Source: Achatina immaculata (Eukaryota > Mollusca > Gastropoda > Stylommatophora > Achatinidae). From it: 64,000 nucleotides of DNA. Location of the stretch: the NCBI GenBank assembly GCA_009760885.1, contig CM019697.1, positions 27,768,710 to 27,832,709 on the forward strand, in the 5' to 3' direction. This document shows, in pieces, positions 59,501 through 64,000 of this stretch. Position 1 is the first letter of the stretch. Every line of letters starts with the position of its first letter. The notes under the pieces were generated by a model. That model made no database searches and was not told where the DNA came from. It saw only the letters and a list, made by a program, of their open reading frames with translations. Both the position numbers and the translations under genes were made by a program.

Positions 59501-62296
59501 CGAAAAGAATGGGTTCATTTGTTAAGCCAGTCAACCGTGAAAAGCCTAACGTAGCTTTACTGTTCAAGGCATGCAGGAGTACATGGAAATGATGTGGCAG
59601 ATAGACTTGTTGGACAGGTTAAAATAAATAGTAGACTGACAATGGACAAGGGGGACATTGCTTAAGCTGTATTGGACAGACTACAGGAAAATGAAGAGTG
59701 GAATGGATGAACAATGTAGCTGTGAGGAGACTACTGGAGCTAGGACAAATTAAAGATGGTGGCAGGAAATCCAAAATGTGTGCAGAAAATGCATCATAAA
59801 CAACCAACATTGGACAGGAACTATTAGCAAATATATCCACATGTGGTGGAGTATCTATGGGGTTGTCCCAAATGCAATGAAGTGGAAGTCTGAATTTTTA
59901 ACTTTTAACCTTTGTTTCAATCACAAGATTAGGACATTGACCAGATCTGTATCACTGTTTCAATCATAAGATTAGAATGTTGGCCAGTTCTGTATCATTG
60001 TTTCAATCACAAAAACATAAACTGCTCAAGCAGACATATCAAGAAAATCAGTGTGGTTACCTCTTCAAAAGAAAGAAGAATGCTGACAGACAAATGGATG
60101 GATTCATGGAGAGATGGACAGACAGAGAGATAGACAGTGTATACTAACAAGACAATATCAAGCATTCTTTGTAATCAAAAATATTTGTAAAATAAATCTC
60201 CATTAATAGGCATAATCAGCAGATATATGTAAAATATCTCAATCAATAAACAGAGAGACAAATCATTGTGATAACAGTTACAACACAACATACAGGTAAC
60301 AAATGTTGCACCAAAAACATTGCCACAACAACAACCACAACATAACATTCAGGTAATAAATGTTGCACCAAAAATACTGTTACAACAACAATCACAACAT
60401 AACATCATCATCATCATTAAGTGCTGTGCTGACTTAATTTTTGTTCTGCATTTCCCATTTGAAGTTATTACTGCTCCTAAGTATTTGAATTCCTGCACCT
60501 GCTTTAGAATAGTTCCATTTAATTTTATACTGCATTTTGGTGGATTCTGTTTCTTGGATATAAACATAGTCTCTGTCTTTTTGATATTCAAAGGAAGCCC
60601 TTTCTTTTCACTCTCTTTGGCGATTTTATCCAAGAGATTTTGCAGGTCTTGTTGGTTCTCAACTATCAGTACTGTGTTGTCAACATGCCGAAAGTTGTTA
60701 ATATTGTATCCTCTGACTTATATACCTAGTTCTGTAATGATCGTTCTTAGAATATTCTCGCTGCACAGAGAAAAAATTCTGGAGATAGAACACATCCCTG
60801 ATACACCTTCTGTTTTATAGGTTGATATTTTCCAGTTCTATTTTCAACTTGAATTGCTGCTTCTTGCTGCCAGTATAGATGTTTTACAATCCTCAGGTCT
60901 TTGCTGTCTATGTTTATGTGTCTTCAAGTATTTTAATAATCTCATTATGTTTCACCTTGTCGAATGCCTTGGTGTAATCAATGAAGCATAAATAGAGATC
61001 TTTCTGTACTTCTAAAACTTTCTGTTAGTGTTCACAAAGCATAAATGTCATTGTGTGTTACGTTCCCATCAACAAATCCAAACTGTTCATCTGCTATTTC
61101 CTTTTTTCTTCTCATAATAATTCTCAGAAGTAGCTTTGTTATGTGACATGAGAGAGTGATAGTGGTGGTCATCACATTCCTTTGCACCTGGTTTTTTTGG
61201 TAGTGTTATAAATGTGGATTTAGGCAGGTCATTGGGCATATCACCACTGTTGTAAACGTCATTCAGTAAATTGATTATTATTTTTATTCCTGTCTCCTCT
61301 AGTGCTTCTATTTCTTCTATTGTTATATTATCAGGCCCGGTCTCTTCTCCTTTCTTCATGTGTTTGATGGCATCTATGGTTTCATCTTCAAGTACTGGTG
61401 GTCCATCACAGTTTTCAGTATCTGGTGTTAATTTTGGTCTTTCTCCTCCATACAGCTCACCGATGTACTCTGTCCACCTGTCTACAATGTCTTCTTTTCC
61501 CATTAACATTTTACCTTCTGTTGATTTCAGGCATCCTGTAGTACATTTTGTCTTCCTGCTTATGAGTTCACTAATTTGTTTGTGTATGTTTTTGCTGTCT
61601 TTATTATGAGAGTCCTATATTTGTCTCCACTGTTCATTTAGCCACACTTCCTTTGCTTCTCTACATTTGGATCTTATTTCTTTATTTATCCTGCTATATT
61701 TTTCTTGGTTATTTTTACTACTCCTTCTCTTGTAATCAGTCACAACATAACATACAGGCAATAAATGCTGTACAAAAAACATTGCCACAACAACCACAAC
61801 ATAACATTCAGTCAATAAATGTTGCACCAAAAACACTATAACAATGATGCAACATTTAGGTAATAAATGTTGCACCAAAAACATTGTCACAACAAGAACA
61901 ATCATAACATATCATTCAGGTAGTAAATGTTGAACCAAAAACATTGTCACAACAACACATCATAATATTCAGGTAATAAATTTTGCACCAAAAATACTGT
62001 CACAGCAACAACAACAATACATACAGAAAACAACTGCATAAACTGATTGCTGCAATTGAAAAGACAAGACATACAAATAATGAATATTGACCTAAAAAGC
62101 ATTGCCATAACTATAACCACAAGAAAACAAGCAAAAACAATAAATGCTTCACAAATTGTCACTACTTACTTTACAGGTTGGGCTCTGATAAATATGAGCA
62201 CTTCCAAAGAACATGTGATCAATATATCCTGCGGCACCACCAGTACAATTGAAATAATTACCACCATAATGAAAGCCACCAGGACCTAAGTATCCT
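38402..62296 (-). CDS. HGSNAT: Heparan-alpha-glucosaminide N-acetyltransferase, 3' part (6 exons)
   Basis: Exons in transcription order: 62296-62170, 55155-55069, 53911-53837, 51755-51685, 44350-44238, 38577-38402. All have AG/GT borders, and the phases join them into one frame of about 215 residues plus stop. HGSNAT is a multi-pass lysosomal membrane enzyme that moves acetyl groups from cytosolic acetyl-CoA to terminal glucosamine of heparan sulfate in the lumen. Landmarks are [46 protein letters not shown] and GMNSI...GHE, followed by hydrophobic segments. The N-terminal part, including the luminal active-site histidine region, lies outside the window. Introns of 1.2-7 kb are full of transposons. 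Homology is recalled from the family, not searched. Confidence 0.92.
38850..41495 (+). mobile_element. LINE (RTE-like, family B), longest copy, with stops
   Basis: Endonuclease (APE-type) C-terminal half: [52 protein letters not shown] and SDHNLCIGK (the Asp-His pair). A TGA stands at the Trp position after HKGM near 39161, and further breaks lie near 39476, 39866 and 40084. Reverse transcriptase (40090-41163): [70 protein letters not shown] (FADD box), [13 protein letters not shown]-terminus [20 protein letters not shown] near 41330-41390. The 3' end is GGATATAAGATAAG. The protein's start is missing. Confidence 0.9.
41706..43043 (-). mobile_element. Mariner with TIRs, full length but broken
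   Basis: Inverted repeats TACGAGGAGCTTTCAGAAAG with TAATGCACCACAT at 41706 and the complement (ATGTGGTGCATTATTTTCTG...CTCCTCGTA) at 43043. The - strand has [20 protein letters not shown] (HTH start, 42850), [109 protein letters not shown]. At least two frameshifts and stops. Confidence 0.9.
43057..44015 (+). mobile_element. Mariner transposase, second family, degenerate
   Basis: [20 protein letters not shown] and [14 protein letters not shown] at the start resemble the N-terminus of SETMAR/Hsmar1-type transposases. Later blocks across frameshifts: [32 protein letters not shown] (first block, with K replacing E), [43 protein letters not shown] (second block, N for D), [20 protein letters not shown]. 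Several catalytic positions are changed: an old copy. Confidence 0.75.
44238..44350 (-). CDS. HGSNAT: HGSNAT exon ([14 protein letters not shown])
   Basis: Acceptor CTTCCAG, donor GTCAGT. The leading G completes Trp, then [17 protein letters not shown] is a membrane helix followed by [18 protein letters not shown]. The exon ends with the first base of a Gly codon. Confidence 0.9.
44351..45424. other. HGSNAT intron with an unrecognised - strand frame
   Basis: Frame 45220-44927 (- strand, 97 codons) begins [20 protein letters not shown] and includes [19 protein letters not shown]. Composition is protein-like, but no family is recognised and the flanks show no splice or promoter signals I can support. 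The rest of the intron is AT-rich. Confidence 0.35.
45425..46540 (+). mobile_element. Tc3/mariner-like transposase, degenerate
   Basis: Readable across frames: [20 protein letters not shown] (HTH), [20 protein letters not shown] (first catalytic Asp region near 45800-45850), KVNVF...[55 protein letters not shown] (second Asp), [20 protein letters not shown] (third), [17 protein letters not shown]. This is the layout of the Tc3-like family with an FFFE...YLDML block. Frame shifts disable it. Confidence 0.78.
46541..47610 (-). mobile_element. Mariner, 5' end lost at LINE junction
   Basis: Left inverted repeat TACAAGGTCCGACAATTAAG at 46541; the matching end near 47610 is not found, and LINE C begins there. 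The - strand has [20 protein letters not shown] near 47520, [54 protein letters not shown] (first block), [33 protein letters not shown] remains and the end near 46800. It carries stops and shifts. Confidence 0.85.
47611..50845 (+). mobile_element. LINE C (endonuclease + RT), split by another LINE
   Basis: A GC-richer leader (47620-47810) precedes [20 protein letters not shown], an APE-type endonuclease: [14 protein letters not shown], then after a frameshift near 48150 [40 protein letters not shown]. Reverse transcriptase: [34 protein letters not shown], a break near 49205, [40 protein letters not shown] (FADD), FKYLGSIF. At 49889 a 412-base LINE piece intervenes; the frame resumes at 50315 with [20 protein letters not shown] and ends GRGRGRPCK near 50605. 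Inactive. Confidence 0.88.
49890..50301 (+). mobile_element. LINE 3' end inserted in LINE C, 13-bp target duplication
   Basis: The piece reads [60 protein letters not shown] and [15 protein letters not shown], stop, then a (GA)n tail. ATAAGACAATCTT flanks it at 49877-49889 and 50302-50314. The LINE C frame runs straight across if the piece and one repeat are discounted (TVYKTIF joins ISTLCYQC). Confidence 0.9.
50846..51020 (+). mobile_element. LINE (family B) 3' tip
   Basis: AAATAGGCAGACCATGTGAA, CTCTGAAGAGG and the 3' UTR ending GGATATAAGATATAAGATAA match 41325-41495. A TA-rich tract (51020-51076) follows. Confidence 0.88.
51020..51076 (+). repeat. TA-rich microsatellite
   Basis: Interrupted (TA)n directly after the LINE tail. 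Confidence 0.9.
51077..51684. other. HGSNAT intron, AT-rich
   Basis: A-runs and TA-rich sequence; nothing recognised. Confidence 0.55.
51685..51755 (-). CDS. HGSNAT: HGSNAT exon ([10 protein letters not shown])
   Basis: Acceptor GTCTGTAG, donor GTTAGT. It has 23 codons plus two bases of the Trp codon, which the next exon completes. [11 protein letters not shown] is a hallmark of the family. Confidence 0.9.
51756..52189. other. HGSNAT intron, unassigned
   Basis: A short (CA)n tract near 51925 and no genes. The right end may be the 5' flank of the Tigger-like element. Confidence 0.5.
52190..53450 (+). mobile_element. Tigger/pogo-like transposase, degenerate
   Basis: Open frame 52236-52751: [20 protein letters not shown] and [15 protein letters not shown] form the first CENP-B-type HTH, then [32 protein letters not shown] and WLKxF-like [20 protein letters not shown] form the second HTH. 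After a stop the DDE domain follows in the same order: [46 protein letters not shown] and [20 protein letters not shown]. This is the layout of pogo/Tigger. It has stops at 52751, 52931 and 53088. The terminal repeats were not located. It lies in an HGSNAT intron on the opposite strand. Confidence 0.88.
53565..53730 (+). repeat. ~26-bp minisatellite
   Basis: Units of AAACTGTATTCCTGACTATA plus GCATCAT, about six diverged copies. Confidence 0.82.
53837..53911 (-). CDS. HGSNAT: HGSNAT exon (AGKIL...[10 protein letters not shown])
   Basis: Acceptor TTCTCTTGCAG, donor GTGAGT. It has 25 codons in phase 0: [10 protein letters not shown], a basic stretch KRCRR, then a hydrophobic segment FVIWSVLL. 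This is the order expected after the exon ending FFGLQ. Confidence 0.88.
53912..54364. other. HGSNAT intron, unassigned
   Basis: Nothing recognised. Confidence 0.5.
54365..54695 (+). repeat. ~28-bp minisatellite
   Basis: Units of ATAACTGTTGTCCTCACACC plus ATTGTGTT, about 12 diverged copies. Confidence 0.88.
54696..55068. other. HGSNAT intron, unassigned
   Basis: It contains two C-runs near 54830-54845; otherwise AT-rich with no motif. Confidence 0.5.
55069..55155 (-). CDS. HGSNAT: HGSNAT exon ([12 protein letters not shown])
   Basis: Acceptor TTTTTCTAG, donor GTAAGT. It has 29 codons in phase 0. [14 protein letters not shown] is the conserved loop leading into a transmembrane helix ending CFFGLQ. 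Confidence 0.92.
55540..55880 (+). mobile_element. LINE linker fragment (endonuclease-RT junction)
   Basis: Broken frames read [14 protein letters not shown], then [14 protein letters not shown] and [20 protein letters not shown] with MKTLT. This basic/coiled linker type lies between endonuclease and reverse transcriptase in RTE-like LINEs. No catalytic motif is included. Confidence 0.5.
55881..56289. other. HGSNAT intron, unassigned
   Basis: Only a short + strand frame (56004-56186) with no recognised family. Confidence 0.45.
56290..56465 (+). repeat. ~43-bp minisatellite, left part
   Basis: The unit is AGGATGTTGGCCAGTTCTGT plus ATCATTGTTTCAATCACAAG and ATT, about four copies. The matching right part lies at 59910-60010, beyond 3.4 kb of LINE sequence. 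Confidence 0.9.
56470..58165 (+). mobile_element. I-like LINE with RNase H domain
   Basis: Reverse transcriptase: [20 protein letters not shown] near 56595-56655, [13 protein letters not shown] (YADD) near 56696, [10 protein letters not shown]. RNase H, open frame 57360-57872: [20 protein letters not shown] (Asp), [15 protein letters not shown] (Glu), [13 protein letters not shown] (Asp), [20 protein letters not shown] (His and Asp), so all four RNase H positions are present. A Cys/His-type tail follows: [17 protein letters not shown]. The 3' end is (GAA)n near 58136-58148. A frame break separates the two domains. Confidence 0.87.
58166..59908 (+). mobile_element. Second RNase H LINE, split by a Penelope
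   Basis: Left part: [20 protein letters not shown] (first RNase H block) up to 58445. Right part from 59331: [10 protein letters not shown] (Glu block) and, near 59560-59610, a diverged [17 protein letters not shown] (His/Asp block). The 885 bases between are a Penelope-like element with a 14-bp target duplication. The right end abuts the 43-bp minisatellite. Confidence 0.8.
58446..59330 (-). mobile_element. Penelope-like element 3' end, 14-bp target duplication
   Basis: The - strand frame from 59328: [69 protein letters not shown], stop at 59005. This is a GIY-YIG-like endonuclease region (YTGAT...[10 protein letters not shown]...FNGPNH...E). A ~550-base 3' UTR follows with AATAAAGCTATTCCTAC and CACAGCTTTACTGCAGTGGC. 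AGAGTAGTGGCAGA lies at both ends (58432-58445 and 59331-59344). The reverse transcriptase is lost by 5' truncation. Confidence 0.85.
59909..60012 (+). repeat. ~43-bp minisatellite, right part
   Basis: GTTTCAATCACAAGATTAGG and GTTGGCCAGTTCTGTATCAT units continue the array of 56290-56465. Confidence 0.88.
60275..60405 (+). repeat. ~55-bp minisatellite, left part
   Basis: The unit has CACAACATAACATTCAGGTA and ATAAATGTTGCACCAAAAAC. It is interrupted at 60405 by a LINE and resumes at 61740. Confidence 0.9.
60406..61739 (-). mobile_element. RTE-like LINE in a minisatellite, 14-bp target duplication
   Basis: The - strand runs from linker sequence ([19 protein letters not shown] near 61670-61615) through [36 protein letters not shown] and [18 protein letters not shown] to [17 protein letters not shown] remains near 60985-60945, then a YADD-region remnant and [37 protein letters not shown], ending in a (GAT)n tail at 60406-60418. 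TCACAACATAACAT is present at 60392-60405 and 61740-61753. It is truncated at the 5' end, and the reverse transcriptase is broken. Confidence 0.87.
61740..62010 (+). repeat. ~55-bp minisatellite, right part
   Basis: About five units (ACAACATAACATACAGGCAA, TAAATGTTGCACCAAAAACA) continue the array of 60275-60405. It ends about 160 bases from the HGSNAT exon at 62170. Confidence 0.9.
62170..62296 (-). CDS. HGSNAT: HGSNAT exon (GYLGPGG...[11 protein letters not shown])
   Basis: Acceptor TTTTGCAG, donor GTAAGT. One base completes a codon (probably Arg), then 42 codons follow, starting [12 protein letters not shown] and ending YQSPTCK. It contains the family signature [11 protein letters not shown]. 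No upstream exon was recognised between here and 64000. Confidence 0.92.
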
Positions 62297-62799
62297 CTGC
62301 AAAACAAAAAATAAAATGAAACAAAACAATTATGAATTCTTAATATGAGATTGTCATACCATATCTATAATGACTCTTTTCTTCTATTATTATTATTATT
62401 ATCATCCAGTTTAGATTAGACGTTTTCAGTAACTCATTTTTAAAAAATTTATGTAACATTCTGCACAAGTGAGAGCTTGATTTCTAGTAACAGAATTTGT
62501 GTGTTTACATAGCCCCTGGACACATTTTTGTGCATCTTTGATGTGTGCATTTGTATGAGTGAGTGAGAGATAGCTCAGTGATTCAAATCCAACTGAAGCG
62601 AGAGAACACATGCATGCTTTTTTAAAAAAATTATAGTCTCATGTACATTTGGATGTACAAACTCTTGAAAACAAAACCGATCAGAGCTGAAAGATTCTGT
62701 AGAAAACTTGACCTGCAGAAGTTGTTATAAAGTAGTCTGCTTGCTCTAGAGATTAACCTAATGTCACTGTTGGTCACTAAAGGAAAGGATATGATCACA
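62297..62799. other. HGSNAT intron, unassigned
   Basis: A (TTA)n microsatellite near 62383-62402. No further HGSNAT exon was recognised. Confidence 0.5.
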
Positions 62800-62935
62800 T
62801 CAACCACACTACCACAACATAATGAACATATGATGAAACACTACCACAACATGATGAAATATGATGGAACACTACCACAACATGACGAACATATAATGGA
62901 ACACTACCACAACATGATGAACATAAGATGGACAG
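62800..62935 (+). repeat. ~30-bp minisatellite
   Basis: Units of ACACTACCACAACATGATGA with ACATATGATGGA, about four copies. Confidence 0.85.
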
Positions 62936-63031
62936 AGGGTAATAAATTATCATTAAATACACCAGAAATGAACTTTGTTGGAATGCTCATTAAAAAAATG
63001 TAAGAATATGATTCGGCTTCAAAAAATGAGA

Positions 63032-63144
63032 ATGGTGTAGTTTTACAAAGTGGCAGAGGGAGTGAGTAAAGTGAGAAAAATTGAATAGAAAGTATGAGAA
63101 TGTATAAATGAAAAACATTCTGCCACTCTGTAAAACTACACCAT
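63032..63144. repeat. Inverted repeat / small hairpin element
   Basis: Left arm ATGGTGTAGTTTTACAAAGT plus GGCAG (63032-63056) and right arm CTGCCACTCTGTAAAACTAC plus ACCAT (63120-63144) are complementary at 24 of 25 positions, with a 63-base AT-rich loop. It could be a tiny MITE or a structured intronic element. Confidence 0.8.
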
Positions 63145-63264
63145 ACACCTCTATCTAACTTTATTATTTAAACCAGTTTTACTGCAGTCACCATCCCTTT
63201 TATCTGTCACAAAAAATGGGAAGACCAGTTACTCATATAAACTGTATACAAATCTGATGTCTTG

Positions 63265-63525
63265 AGATATTCAAGTAAAAAAAAACTTCCATAACTTGAG
63301 ATGTTCAAGTGCTGAACTTTGACAACTTGAGATGTTCATGTACAAAACTTTGACAACTTGAGATGTTCAAGTGCAGAACTTTGATAAACTGAAGTGATCA
63401 AGCAAAATAATTTGACAACTTGAAGTGTTCAAGTACATAACTGTGGCAACTTTTGGTGTTCAAATAAAAAAAAAAACTTGGGGTGTTCAAATAAAGAACT
63501 TTGACAACTTGAGGTGTGCAGCAGT
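63265..63525 (+). repeat. ~31-bp minisatellite
   Basis: Units of CAACTTGAGATGTTCAAGTG plus CAGAACTTTGA, about eight diverged copies. Confidence 0.9.
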
Positions 63526-64000
63526 ACTTTGTTATAGAAATAAAGGACAAAGGGAAATAATTCCTTTAATCTGAGTAAAGAAAGAGTTCTCTTCTTGATA
63601 ACTTCTCACACCTTGACCCTTGAGTTCACTGAGCAGTCTAAAATTAGGAAACTTTAGGTAACAAGTGTGATCAGTGAGATGTTCACCGTGGCATGAAAAT
63701 TATATGAGAAGGTCAAAAACAGTTTCTCGTGTGGCTTGTGTGAACTGAAAGTCAAAATTGCACGGAGGCTTGTAGAAAGTATGAAGGATATAAAACTAAT
63801 TTTCAGGGTTAGTTAGAAAAAAAGAGAAGATCAGGTAAGTTCAGTGTAGAGTCAGTTCAGAGTTAAGTCAGTGTAGGATGCAGAGTGTACAGAGTTTTTG
63901 AGATGGGTTAATTGATTTTTTTTTTGGGATAGAATGTATAGTCTGCAGTGCTTTTCAAGATGCAGACAGCTGTTGTTCATTTGTCCTTTTAGGGCAATTA
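63526..64000. other. HGSNAT intron, unassigned
   Basis: Direct repeats of GTTCAGTGTAGAGTCAGTTC type near 63840-63880; no exon recognised. Confidence 0.5.

Overview
This is an AT-rich, repeat-dense stretch of an animal nuclear genome, most likely an invertebrate. The case for that is long introns with GT/AG exons, two recognisable animal genes, and a mix of mariner/Tc1 transposons, RTE-like and I-like LINEs, Penelope-like elements and a tRNA-derived SINE. The phylum cannot be fixed from the sequence alone. There are no bacterial-style operons, and no rRNA, free-standing tRNA or CRISPR array.

Two host genes lie tail to tail. On the + strand (1272-15289) are the last four coding exons of a B3GNTL1-like family-2 glycosyltransferase; its 5' part lies before the window. 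On the - strand (62296-38402) are the last six coding exons of HGSNAT, the lysosomal heparan-alpha-glucosaminide N-acetyltransferase; its 5' part lies beyond 64000. In both genes the splice phases join all exons into one open frame. Stop codon to stop codon, the two genes are about 23 kb apart.

Almost everything else is repeats. The B3GNTL1 introns (1-15211) hold a LINE 3' end, a mariner remnant, about ten minisatellite arrays, a nearly perfect 1.57 kb tandem duplication (4811-7951), and two mariner remnants. The spacer (15290-38401) holds more minisatellites, a Tc1 deletion derivative, LINE fragments, a mariner inside a (TA)n tract, an old Tc1, a Penelope 3' end, two adjacent mariners (one carrying a SINE, the other a LINE), a mariner within a mariner, and a mariner interrupted by a LINE. 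The HGSNAT introns (38578-64000) hold a long RTE-like LINE, several mariner/Tc elements, a LINE carrying another LINE, a Tigger-like element, two RNase H-bearing LINEs with a Penelope inserted, and a LINE inside a minisatellite.

No transposon looks intact; every reading frame inspected carries stops or frameshifts. The most unusual points are: a minisatellite that has amplified the end of a B3GNTL1 exon together with its 5' splice site (more than 20 donor copies); a 45-bp in-frame minisatellite grown inside a mariner transposase frame; and repeated cases of a minisatellite split by transposon insertions, which gives a readable order of events.
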